From Chlamydomonas reinhardtii (taxonomy: Eukaryota; Chlorophyta; Chlorophyceae; Chlamydomonadales; Chlamydomonadaceae): 64,000 bases of DNA. Of the stretch, positions 45,065-56,528 are shown in pieces. Each line of letters opens with the position of its first letter. Positions within the stretch are counted from its first letter, which is position 1. The position numbers and the translations under genes were made by a program. The stretch covers positions 4,696,880 to 4,760,879 of the forward strand of contig NC_057019.1 of the NCBI RefSeq assembly GCF_000002595.2, in the 5' to 3' direction. The notes under the pieces were generated by a model. That model worked only from the letters and a program-made list of their open reading frames with translations. It was not told the origin of the DNA and made no database searches.

Positions 45065-45969
45065 ACTTGTTAAGGGGAGGTCTTATTATAGTCGGAGGAC
45101 ACTACATGCAGTCTTCACGAGAATTGCCCATTGGAAGATTCCATAGGCCGAAAACCGACGGCGGCGCCGCCGACGCGGGTCCCGGCTTGCCTCGCGTTAC
45201 CAGTGAATTGCTGAAGTTATGTCCTTTAAGGCTTCAGGAGAAACACTCTCACACATGGAATGTGTCAACTCTCCAGTGTGTCACACTCAGCCGGCTTCTT
45301 TCTTGGTTCGCAGACGCGCACCCGTTCGCAAACCAGGAAACCAGCCAGGCCCGCGCTTCCCCTCCCCCAAACCCCCAAGCTGGCCACGCTCACCTACTCC
45401 AGGTCCCGGACCTTGTACAGTGAGCGCCCATCCGCTGTCGCCCTGTAGCAACCGGGTTGCCCTGTAGTAAAGCGGAACTCGGCATCAGTAGGGTAGCGCT
45501 TGAAGAACTCTGGTGTCAGCACCAGCAAGCCCGTGGCCGCCGGTGCCAGGGTGAGCTCGCACATCAAATACGCTGCACGCTACGGGACTACGCCAACCTG
45601 CCCCTTACCCTGTCCCATCACACCCCACGCGCCCACGCCCGCCCGCCCATCTCCAGCCCTCCGCCGGTGCTGCTCCTGCGCCTGCGAAGCTCATGCGTGT
45701 GCATCTAAGTTTGCTTAAGAATTGCGCGGCACACTCAAGATAGCCTGTCCGTCCTTGGTTTTGGTTCTGCTACAGCAAGTGTTTTCCGTATGGCAAGTTG
45801 TGGAAGGGCCAACTAAAGCACTTCAGCCCAATGCCTGCGTACAGGTGCGGTGCCAAGCTCTCTGCCTTTCGTTCCTCTATCTGGCCAAGCGCATTTCGCC
45901 ATGCCTTAAAGCGCGCGCTTCTTGCCTGATACAGGCCGTAGCCTTAGCTGATTGCAGAGAGCTCTTTGT
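45065..45969. other. Upstream flank of gene B
   Basis: No gene. It contains short pyrimidine-rich and GC-rich stretches; no repeat recognised. Confidence 0.4.
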
Positions 45970-46487
45970 CCCTCCCCATCAAGCCATGTGCGCACCTGCG
46001 GTCGCGCCAGGCCGCCGCACTCCAACTCCGTCGCCCGCGCCGCCGCAACCGCCACGGTTCATGCTCGCCGCTGCCCAAATGGGGTCGGCCCGCTGGCTGC
46101 TGCGCCCGCCGCCTCCGCCCAGGCTTAGCGCCGTGAACAGCGTGCCCCAATCGGGCTGCTGCGCCTGCTGCTGTGCCTGTGGCAGCTGCTGCCCAGGCAC
46201 CGCCGGCTGCTGCTCGGCCGCTGCTGCCCCGGTACCAGAACTACCATCCTGCAACGAGTGAGCAGGTGTTCAAATCAGTGACCAGGCTTGACCACCCAGG
46301 TGCTCAAACAATGCGGTCCCGCGGCACCAGGCTTCACACCCGGTCAAACCGCTCGCCCCACCTGGCACGCCGCCGCCCCGTTAGCAGCAGTGGTGCTGCC
46401 GCCGGAGCTCCTCCGGTGGCCCTGTTGCAGCGGCTGCTGTGGCAGCTGCCCTGCCTGGCCGCCCTCCTCGTCCACGTCCACGACGCC
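45970..46487 (-). pseudogene. Inverted partial copy of the SIM-motif gene (exons 3-4)
   Basis: The minus strand matches about 2806-3335: the 3' part of exon 3, the whole intron (GTGGGGCGAGCGG... to CAG), exon 4 and the start of the next intron. The exon 4 frame is still open (PDWGTLFTALSLGGGGGRSS against PEWGALFTALSLGGGGGRSS). Because the intron is retained, this is a DNA-level duplication, not a retrocopy. Exons 1, 2 and 5 are absent, so it cannot encode the full protein. Confidence 0.85.
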
Positions 46488-49305
46488 GTCGGGATCGGAT
46501 TACCCCGTAGATGCTCACTTGACGTGGCCCCAAAGAGGCGACCTGGAGCGCCGGACAACAGCGACTTGAATTTACCAAACGGAGATACGTCAGGGAGAGA
46601 GACCAGATCCAAGCCGTCGCGACGCGCATCCGCTCTCCGTATACCATGTGGGATTGTGATGGCCTGGCTACTTTAGCCTCTAGGCGCGTGCCACACGGGC
46701 GCGCCCCTGCGCGCTACGCCCCTCGGGTCCTTCCGTGTGCCAGGTCCTTCCGTGCATGTTAAGCCCTCCCGTGACATGTCATTGCCTCACCTTACAACAC
46801 CATTGGTACTGTGTCCATGCCATCGTCGCCGTGGACGGCCGTGCTGGCCCGCTGGTGACAAAGGATGGCGAGGGGGGTTGCGACCCTACTCGTCATCCAA
46901 CGCCTGCTGCTCCAAGTTGTTATTACGCGCTGCGTGGGCGCCATTAGATTTAAGGACTGGGCCAGACCTCCTGCGCTTTGATCCACGTCCGAGAAAGGAC
47001 AGCCTCAGCCTCAGCCCCTCGTCAGGCGCTAGGTATATGGATACGAGTAGTTAGGCCAGCGCTTAACCTATGCGTGATATGTATACAAGGGTCAAACAAA
47101 ATTGCGGGCTTGGGTGCAGCTTTCCTGGCAGCTTTCAATTGATCTCGGCAAATGTATAAGTTGAGGCAAATAAAGGTGTGCAATATTGCACGCGGACATG
47201 TGCAATCGCTCGCGATTGATGGCACGACTTCGCCAGCCAGCAGGTTCCCGGGTTTACCCTCGCCAAACGTTTGGCCAGCGCCACCACCAGCCACCAGCAC
47301 CACCACTCAGCATATGGGAGACAATACCCACCATTCATGCACAACGTGCGCGGCTGAGGTGCACAGCGCATGGCTGCCGGGTGGCTGCCGCGCCTGCCAT
47401 CAGGGTCGTCGCGTCTGTGCCCTTGGATGCGTTGCCATCTGTACCCCTGTTTCTTTTGTCCACGCTTACCTGGGCGACAGCACGAGCGTGAGCAGTGCTC
47501 TGCAGCGGCACCAACTGCGGCACCACCGGCACCGTGCGTGCACAGCTAGAGGCGTCTGGAACACCCGGGAGCGGTGGGCAGTGGCGGTGCGCATCTCTCC
47601 TGCACACCACGCCAGCCACCTGTTGCTTGTGCGGGGCATGACGCCGATATGGCTGACAGCCCCCGCCTGCTCTCTTCTCTAAGGACACTGCCTGCGACGC
47701 CTGCGTGGGTGTGTGCTCGTACCGTATTGTTGCTCCCTGTCCACACATGGGCCTCGCAGCAATCGGACATGTGCTTAGGTGAAGTGGGAGCTGATGGTGC
47801 GGCGCAGAATAGCGTAGGGTATCCGGCCCGCTGCCATTTTCATGGCGGCTTGTAAAGTCAGTGATGGTCGGTTACACCTCTGACAGCCTCCGTCTATGCC
47901 ACGGCTCCACTGCTACGAGCCCATAGCCTCACCGGCGGCGCACCATGGGCTCTCCCATGTACTGCTCCTCTCATCCAAACTCATCCTGCACAGTCCTGAC
48001 CTATAACGTTGATTCAACGCCATTAAGACGCTCGCTCGCTCATCATACCGTAGCCGCTCTCCTGCCTCTCCACCTCAGCAGGCCTGTGCACTGCGCGCGA
48101 CCCGAAGCTCGCCACCTCTCCGCACTAGGCACGCCTGTCCACCACCACTACCGTACTCCTGCTGGGCGCGCTCAAGGACATGCCGCGTTCAGCTGTGTGC
48201 ATACCAGCCGCGGCGAGTCAATCAGCTATGATATCGCGTGCACGCATGGTGCACAAGCCACAAACGCACACGCTCTGGTAGGCAGATCCGGTTCGACAGA
48301 ACTGGTAACAAGGCCTGTGGACACGCCCAGAGGCACCTCCAGGTGCGGCTTAATGAGCCACTAGGCCACTCGCTGAATCCATCAGGACTCTCGATACGGT
48401 AGTCTACAAGGACAGAGCATATTGAGCACTTGAGCAGGTGCCGGACGCTCTCCCGCAAGACAACAATGTGATGGGGTTTCAGGGCATGCCAAACCCGCCA
48501 GACACACATGCACGACATGCTGGACTGATTGGGGCCCTACCACACTAGCCCAGGCATATGCGCGCGTAATTGTGTCTTTTGGCCCCAGAAAGTATCCCTA
48601 CAACATCCTAGGCAGCCTACGCCATGAGTGGCTCACGGAGAAACTTGACATCAAACGGTGCAAGGGCAAGAGCCCACGCACGGGTATGCACGTTGGGTTT
48701 GCCTACACGCTGACCTACACGCCACCGATGAATGAACACCCTGCACTGCAACAGCTGCAATCTCTACGGCTTCGCCGAGTTCAATGCAACCTCCCACCGG
48801 ATACCACAAGATCCATTAGAGATCCTGGGGTGACATGGGGCTCGCTGGCATTTTATGCCGCGCTTTTGCCTCGCTGCTCCAATCCATAATCACATAGCTG
48901 TAGCCCCGAAACAAGCCGGCCGCACTACCAGTGCCGGTCCATACGGGTCAGTTTGCCTAACAAGCTATCACCAATTCTACCAGCACCTACCAAGGAAAGG
49001 AGGCCCCAGAACAGGGTCGCCGTGCGTGTCACATGCACGCGATAGCCGCCAGGCGAAACTTTCCCCCAAGGTTCCATCAAATGCGGTCGTGCCATGACCC
49101 TACCTATGGTTGACCCAACAACAACACATCCAAGTCATTGCAAACATAGCACATCTAACTCAGTTTCGGCACGCCAAGGCAGCGTAACGAGCAGCCTAGC
49201 TGAAAAAGCTCATGCGCCACGGCGCTCACAGTAGGCTTGCCCGCACGCCCACTCAACCACGCCCAAGCGCTCGACAAGGTGGCGCCGGCAGCAGCTCGCA
49301 CGTCT
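46488..49305. other. Spacer between gene copy and transporter gene C
   Basis: No intact gene recognised. The minus strand at 46490-46630 has a short open stretch (DLVSLPDVSPFGKFKSLLSG) ending near a GTGAGC donor, but nothing joins to it. Open frames at 47.1-47.7 kb and 48.57-48.89 kb lack family likeness or codon bias. The right part is probably the gene C 3' UTR. Confidence 0.45.
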
Positions 49306-52300
49306 CTACTTGGCAATGGCGATGGTTGCCGTGGGCTGCTGCTTGTGCGGCGGCACCATCTCAGCGCCCTTCATCGCCATAGCTGCAGAGGCGCTGGTGG
49401 TGGTGGCGCTGTAGGCTCCATCGTTCGAGGTGTCGGCCTGTTGGGGGCAAAACGGCGGGCGGGGCGTGGGGCGCGTGTTACCGTACTGGTCGGCCTCACA
49501 TTTATGTTAGGCATGTGAAGGGCTATTTGCTGGGACAAGATGGGGAGACGGCATGCATGCTCATTCGGAAGCGTAAAGCAGCTATGATGCCGCTTCAATT
49601 GCTTTCCAATCTGTGGCTGAGACGGCTCGTGGCATACCGAACGCTGGCTCACCTGATAGTTCTTGCCGTAGCCCAGCAGGCGCTCAATGAGAGACAGGTT
49701 GCGCGGCTTGATGGCGTCACCGTGGTACAGGTGGTGGTGTCCGTCGAGGATGGCCAGCCAGCGCTTGTCACCCTCGCGCAGGTCCAGGCCTGTGGGAAAG
49801 AAAGGAGGAGGATGCGGTTGTGGGTAACGCACCGAGTGCCTGGCGCGAAGGAACAATCAAGGGCAACAGACATGCAAGCGCGAGACATGCGCGGCCGACC
49901 TTGGAAACAACAACTCACCGGTCACATCGGGGATGGTGATCAGGGTCAGGATCACACCGGCCAGACCGCAGAAAGCGCTGATCCAGAACTTGGTGCGGCC
50001 GTCCACAAGGCCGAACACAACACCCGCAACCAGCGCGCCGGCCTTGCCGACGGCAGCCGAGAAGCCGTGGCACATGGAGCGGACCTCGGTTGGCGCCAGC
50101 TCGGCGGGCAGCAGCCAGGTGGTGGCGTTGGGGCCGAACTGGCCCCAGAAACTGGAGAAGTAGTACAGGAACTGGAAGGTGTGGATGTACTTGGGAGTGC
50201 GCAGCTGATCGTAGTGCACGGCGCAGATGAGGAACAGAACAAACTGCAAGGGCAACGGACGACACGCGTGAATGATGCGCCCCCTTCAATGGGACTCCCG
50301 CCACGCCCGACACAACACGCAGGGCGCTGATAGTATGAACAACGGCAAGCAGGTACACAAACAGTGCAAGTCATTACAGGTACCGGTCTGCGGGCTGAAT
50401 TGCTGGTCTCTGCGTTGCCCTGATCGCGCTGTTTCCATGCACGACTCACCATCCATGCGAAGCCCATGACCTGCATGCGCATGCGGCCCATCCACGGCTT
50501 GTCCACCGTGAAAGCGGCAAAGTAGTAGCCAACCAGAGCCACAGAGCTGTTCAGCAGAGTCCACTCCAGGACTTGGATTAGCGAGGCGCTGGGGTTGATG
50601 ATCTTGATGAAGGTGCCCTGGAACAGCTTGTTACCCTGTGGGGATCATGATAGCGAACGAGGTAAGGCACGTCAACTTTGTGGGCTTGCCGACCTTCCTG
50701 TAGAGCACAGCTGTTGATTTGATCCCAGGTGCACCGCAAGCACGCGGGCCCGAGCCCCCATCCGCCGCACGACTCACGTAGAAGGCGAAGTCCCACACGA
50801 ACCAGCTCATGGCGGTGCCGAAATTGCGATGCCAGTAGTAGTACATCAGCAGACCGAACTTGCGCCACTGCACGCCCTTGGCCTCCGAACCTGGCAGGGA
50901 GAATACAAACGAGGATTGAGCCAGTGAGTTGCAGTATCTCGATGTATGGACTGCATAAGCCAAAACCCACTCTCTCGCGGCGGGACAAAACTATGATACC
51001 TACTACCGTCCCACTTACCGCCCATGGCCTGAAGGGCCTCGCGCTTCTTGGTCCACACAGCCGACTCGCGAAGGCGGAAGATACGGTAGAGCAGAATGCT
51101 AATGAGCGGGATGAGGCCAATGGCGTACGACAGACGCCACGTCACCTCCAGGGCGTGGTTGCTGTATGGCGCGCCGTACTGCCCGAAGCCGGCCATGATG
51201 GCTGTAGGTTTGGGTAAGAGCAAGCAAGAATCATTGTGTGAGTAGGGAGACGGTGGAGTGCTGGGGCAGAAGCAGGACTGATGCTACAAAGCAAGCGATG
51301 GCAATCGCGTGTGCTGCATAGCGAGAAGAGGACTTCCTGGAGGGGAGGGAGAGAGAGGGGAGGGGAGGGAGAAGAGAACGTCATTCAATGCTGGAAAGAC
51401 TGTGCGCTCACCAATGATGACGGCGGTGTTGACCACGTTGCCCCAGCCCTGCATGGAGAACACCAGCACGACGGTCTCGCCGCGGCGCTTCTGCAGGGCG
51501 GCGCTGCTCTCAGCGCGCTCGTTGGCAGACGCAGAGGCGACCGGGTACTCGCCGCCCACACCGATGCCGAAGATGAACTGCACGGCCGTGAACTGTGAGG
51601 CGGGACAAAGCACGTGGAGATGTCAGAGCATTGGTTTGGGGTCTAGAGGGCAGCACCGCCGGGCTGGAAGCTAGGAACAGGCTGCCAAACGGAACAGGAT
51701 TGGCAATCAGGGGGGCCCGCAAGGTGGTAGTGCTGTGGCAGCTGAAGCCAGACCGGTCAAGCGATGTGCCGAGCCGGCCGAGCACGGTTCAACCCGACGG
51801 GCAACGCACCATGGCCCAAAGGGCGTTCTCGGTGGGTCCGGCAGAGGAGATAATCAGGATGGCACCTGCATTTCAAGGGGTCAGGACAAAAGGGAGTTAA
51901 GTGCTGAAGGCAAGCTGCAGGTCAGGCATGTAGGCAGGAGATTTAGAGCGTCCCAGAAGCGCGTCGTGCGGCGAGGGTGAGACCCTGACCCCAAGCGTGA
52001 CTCACCAACGACCATGGTGCCGGCGGTGGCGACACTGCCCCATTTGCGGCCGATGCGGTCAGCGAAGAAGCCCAGGAACTGTAGGCATGGGCACGCACGC
52101 AATGAGGTGAGGAAGGGGCAGTGAGTTGGGAGAGGGGCCAGGTAGGGCCAACATACGCCAGGAACAGTAAGGTGCCCACCATGAATGACCCATGCACTGG
52201 ATGTCTCCTGTCTATGACCCCAGTGACTTGAGGACAATCCAACACAGCTGCCCATTGCCAGAATCTGAGCGCAGCAGGGCCCAGAGGGAGAGCCCACGGA

Positions 52301-52897
52301 ACCAGTACGCACCAGCTGGCCAAAGATGATGCCGCACACTTGCGTGTAGGTAATTGATTCAGAAAGCTTGACCGGGCAGCCGATTCCCTTCCAGCAGTTC
52401 TTGTACTCGACCTTCCACAGCGCTGACAGGTTACCGACGGCGAAGACGAAGTAGGCCTCGCAGAACTGCGAGGAGGGGGGAGGGGGGGGGGGGCGCCCAG
52501 TGAGGCAGGGAGGCACGTGCAACTGTGTGCAAGGCAGCGCACTAAATGTTTACTGTAGGCTTGGACACGCTCCCCCGTGTGTTTATCAACACGTGCCCCG
52601 CGCGCCGATAGCAGTGCTACTGTTGAGCGTGGTTCGATTACGCACCATGCCCAGACCGGGGATCATAAAGCTCGCCAAGAACTGGAAGAACCTGTGCAGA
52701 CAGTCACAATCCTTTTGTTGGTGCGAGCCTGGTAATGCACGCGCGGCAGGCCTGACTAACCGAACGATGACGTTCCGGGGCCGCAAGTCCTCGGCCGTCT
52801 CATCCTGGACCGCTGAGCACAGAGTGTCTTCGGCGTTATGTAACGTAGCTGCATGTTGCTTTTCAGCGTCCAGGTCTTGCCCCTTCGGGTCTGTCAT
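49306..52897 (-). CDS. PTA: Proton/phosphate symporter, PTA family, gene C, 573 aa
   Basis: Upstream member of the array. Exons: 52761-52897, 52646-52691, 52313-52465, 52006-52078, 51810-51865, 51412-51592, 51019-51201, 50778-50890, 50450-50635, 49919-50243, 49653-49789, 49306-49437. Internal exon lengths equal those of genes A and B, and the core motifs (GVGGEYPVAS, MQGWGN, WFVWDFAFY, FGPNATTW) are identical. Exon 1 is the most different (MTDPKGQDLDAEKQHAATLH, NAEDTLCSAVQ), and the last exon ends PTATIAIAK. ATG 52897 is used; the frame continues a few codons upstream without another ATG. Intron 5 is almost identical to that of gene A, and introns 8 and 10 to those of gene B. A P1BS-like site lies 27 bp upstream. 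Confidence 0.95.
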
Positions 52898-52923
52898 CGT
52901 CGTCGCAGACGGACCCAACTAGT

Positions 52924-52931
52924 GTATATGC
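52924..52931. promoter_or_regulatory. P1BS-like phosphate-starvation motif upstream of gene C
   Basis: GTATATGC fits GNATATNC, the palindromic site of PHR1-type MYB-CC factors (PSR1 is the algal relative). It is 27 bp before the start codon. The same bases could instead act as a TATA-like element. Confidence 0.4.
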
Positions 52932-54415
52932 CGCCTGGCCTTAGGACGCGGGATGCGTAGCTTGCTCTCCAACTCTAGTGTTTAGGGTTGTAGATGTGCA
53001 GGTTGTGTGAAAGCCTGCGCCGCTCGCCAAGCTAAAAGGGCCGGCGGAGGCGTGCGCAAGATGGGCGCGGCACTAGTCATCCATGTTTAGATTCCCTTTT
53101 GTCATTAACTGTCACGCTACGGCCGCATGGTTTTTTGCCATATAGCCTATCGAGTCCATATTAAGCGGAGTGGCGAAGTGCCATGAGCCGCCAGGTCACG
53201 CGATTTGTCTTGCCACCAGCGGGCTTGGCCTTTTACGCGGCCTCGAACAAATCTATGTACACGTAGTGGTCATGTATATAAACGAACAGGACTTATTACT
53301 ATGCGCGACGTCGGTGTCAGCGAGTTCGTAACAGTAGTTGCGCCAACTTTAATACCCCGGTACACCCATCCCCAGCCCACCGACCCCCCCCCCCCCGCCC
53401 CCACCACCACGACGTGGGCCTTTCACCGGCCGCCGCTGTTCCTCCGCAGCCGATCCGCCGGCCCAATCCTGGGCCACAACCCAACCCCCTGATGGCGTAG
53501 GAGAATTAAGGTTTCACTTATGGATTATGATGATTGCAGACTGCATCCAGAGGTCACTTGCCCTTTGGGCCCTGGATTGCCGCCGCCGCCATTGGGCCGC
53601 TGCTTCGTCCTTTCCGCTTCAGCGGCCATCGCAATCCCGCAATGTGCGCCGACGCTTCGTCACCCCGTATGAGCCTTGTCAGCAATTCACTACGCTCGGC
53701 TGCATGTGCGTTTGCTTCCAGCCTTCGTGCGCGAGGGGCGGGGCGTCTACAGCGGCCACTGAATGACGTGCCTTCACAGAGTGTCCTTATTCATCCGCTG
53801 GGACGGCAAGTGTGTTCCAAATGTAAATGTTACAGCCTACAGCACAGCAACTTGTCATGCGAACAACATGCCACTGCCGACCTATAACAAATAAAGCCCC
53901 GCGTGCTGCTGCTACGGCCGCCGCCGTACGTCGCCTACCACTGCATGCGTGCTGGGACTTTGTGCCAGCTATCAACCGATTGAATGCATGCATACGTTGC
54001 GCTTGCAGAGCTGCTAGTCTGCTCGTCCAATGCAACATGCGCTCTAAGTGGAACCGCGCATCTGCTTTGGCTCTCGATGCCCGCGACCCCCTGTTCCTGT
54101 TGTTGTTGGTTACAAGGTGGTGTGCACGAGCATGCGTGCTATCCTGTCCCCGTAAGTACCAGTGGCCCGGCCCAGTGTTCCTGCCTGCCACGCAGCACCA
54201 TCCTGCCCATCCTGCCCATCCTGCAAATCCTGCCCATCCTGCCCATCCTGCCCATCCTGCCCATCCTGCCCATCCTGCCCATCCTGCACATTACCTCACA
54301 CTCCACACGACGCACCGGGGCCTACCGTACCGTACCAGAGCCTACCGGAGCCTATCATCAATCCTTCTCCACCCGCACAGCCCCCATTCCACAACCCCAC
54401 GCTGGCATCCCAAGC
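52932..54415. other. Intergenic, gene C to expansin-like gene
   Basis: No gene recognised. It holds a C-run (53386-53399) and a 9-bp minisatellite near the right end, probably within the expansin 3' UTR. Confidence 0.45.
54198..54291. repeat. (CATCCTGCC)n minisatellite
   Basis: About ten 9-bp units, one with CATCCTGCAAAT variation, downstream of the expansin-like stop codon. Confidence 0.9.
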
Positions 54416-56528
54416 TCACTCGCCCTGGACGAAGCCACCGCCTTTGCGCGGCGAGGAGGCCGAGTAGCCCGGACACTGCACTTGGCGGTACCGAATGCCA
54501 ATGACGCCCTGACCCAGATCGGCAATCTGCATATGGGTGGGGGCAGTTGAGAAGAGAAGCACCGCAAAGTGAGCAGAGCGCTTGGAGCTGTGCTAGTGAG
54601 GGGATACCGTACTGCAGGCGCGGTGTTTGACCATCAGGTGGGCCATAAGCAGCAGCAGCAACTGCAGAGCGCTGCACAGAGCGCTGCAAGCGCTTGGCTC
54701 GGCTGGCGTCGGCTGGCAATGAGGCACATGAAGCGGGTGCAGCAATCCTCACGTGTTTCACGTGGCATTCCGCCGCGCCCTGCCTCGTGCCAGGTAGCAC
54801 CGCCTCCTGTATCCCGGACCCCCAACGCCACCTTGCTCGCTCCTGCTGCAGTCCTGCTGCTCTCTCACTCTCACTCTCACTATCTCTATCTTTCTATCTC
54901 AGTATACTCGCCCACCTTGGAGAAGGCCTGATAGCTCATGTCAAGGTGGTCCATGTCGCCGCAGCACCAGCGCTTGTTGCTGTACTCGTTGGCGGGGTAG
55001 TAGCAGGGGCTGCGAAGGGGCGGCGTGGGGATGGGAGGAAGCATAAAGAACCGTGAGGGGGGCGCGCTTGGAGGCTTCAAGGCGGCGCATGCACAGGAGG
55101 AGCACACGCGCACACGCGTACGCACACGACGCCTTCCCTTCTTGTCTCCTACGCCTTGTGTCTTCTAAGGACATTCGACTCACCAGGCATCGGTGATGGT
55201 GACGATGACGCTGCCGCCGCGGCTGCAGGTGCCGCCGCTGCGGTCGATGGCATTGCCGTAGCCGTCGCTGAAGCGCGCCTCGCGGCAGGCGACCTCATAG
55301 CAGCGCCTGAGGATCGAGTGGCGGCGGCGGCAATTAGCAGAGAGGAGGTCAGGAGCAGCCATGCAAGGGTAAATATGCACTTTCTGTCACCGAAGTTACA
55401 CATCGCATCTGCACCACTGCCCCTGCCCGTGCCCGCGCCGACGCCACACACGCTGGCGAAGCCAAACCATGACATGCGCCATTCCGCCCGCTGGGGGCAC
55501 TGCCACAAGGCACTGCTGCCTCCTCGGGCCTAGGCCCGTCCGGGATTGCCAGACTGACACTGACTGACAAAATCCTCTACCCGTCCACACACCGCCCTAA
55601 TCTGCCACTCCCCACGGCTACCTCATCGACGTGCCCCCCCCCTTCGTGTTCCCACCACTGCCGCTCACCCGCAGCTGCCGGCGAAGCTAGGGTTGGCGTC
55701 GGCGATGGCTGCAATGTCGGTGCCTGTCGACACCAGGCCGTTGGGGAGCGAGCCGTACATGCAGGAGCCCTGGTCGATTGTGGCGCCTGGACAGACGGGG
55801 AGGGGGGGGCGGCGGCGGGGGAAGGAGGTGGGATTGGTCAGGGCACAGAGGTGGGTTGTAAATACCAGTGGGGCAAGGGTGTTGCTCGTGGGTGTTGCTG
55901 GAGAGGCCAGGCGATGTGGGTCGGGACTCAACAGAATCCCGAGAGCAGGCGGTGGCTGCAGACCGGCAGTAGCGGATAAGAATAACACACCGCCTGCCTG
56001 ACTTCTCCACTCACGCTCATTGTACGCGTGCCCACCCATTTGACCATGTGCATAGCCATCCAGCCACGAGCTGTCCGGAAGTCCATTCAAAACTCCCGAA
56101 GCGCACTCACCGCCGTCATTGCCGTAGTAGGTGGCGCGCCCGTCCGTCCAGCCGCCGCCGTCGTCTGCCAGGGCGCCGCGCGGGAAGGTGGAGGCTGATG
56201 TCAGCAGCAGTCCCGCCAGCAGCGCCGACAGCATCGGCGAGTGGGAGGAGGAGGAAGAGGCGGAGGAAGAGGCAGACGCGGAGGAAGCGAAGTGTTGCCA
56301 GGAGCCGCACCCTTGCTGTTGTTGCTCTTGCTGTTGCTCTTGCTGGTCTAGTGATGAAGTGGACGGCTCTTGCTGCGGCTGATGATGCTCACAGCAGCGG
56401 TCGCGGCTGCGGTCGCCCGCTTGACACTCAGCTTGCCGGTCGGCCGCCGAGCTGAAGTTGCGGGGCGCAGCCGCGGCGCCGCCAAAGACCGACGCCGCGA
56501 ACTCAAACACGCGGGAAGCCACCTCCAT
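54416..56528 (-). CDS. Expansin-like secreted protein, domain 1 only, 287 aa
   Basis: Expansins loosen cell walls without hydrolysis. Five exons close in phase: 56111-56528, 55669-55786, 55184-55306, 54916-55009, 54416-54526. After a disordered N-terminus, MLSALLAGLLLTSASTFPRG (from residue 99) is a classic signal peptide or signal anchor. Then follow the expansin domain 1 signatures: GWTDGRATYYGNDG, GSCMYGSL, ADANPSFAGSCGRCYEVAC, TITDACPCYYPANEYSN, KRWCCGDMDHLDMSYQAF (HLD in place of the usual HFD) and IADLGQGVIGIRYRQVQC. The protein stops soon after (ending FVQGE), so the second expansin domain (CBM63) is missing. The ATG at 56234 would give a conventional secreted protein; the upstream ATG at 56528 adds 98 residues. 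Its target in this alga's wall is unknown. Confidence 0.9.
54862..54902. repeat. (TCTCAC)n / TATC pyrimidine-rich microsatellite
   Basis: It lies in the last intron of the expansin-like gene directly after the donor at 54915. Confidence 0.75.
55849..55879 (-). repeat. Truncated copy of the ~55-bp intronic repeat
   Basis: GGGTTGTAAATACCAG followed by unrelated sequence, in the first intron of the expansin-like gene, antisense to that gene. Confidence 0.55.

Noticed and set aside
48572-48889. 105-codon open frame (MSFGPRKYPYNILGSLRHEW start)
   Set aside because: No recognised family, no splice partners and weak codon bias; could be an old gene or repeat fragment, but the sequence alone does not support a call.
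54198-54291. Considered a CRISPR-like array because of regular 9-bp repetition
   Set aside because: The units are contiguous with no unique spacers; it is a plain minisatellite in a nuclear genome.
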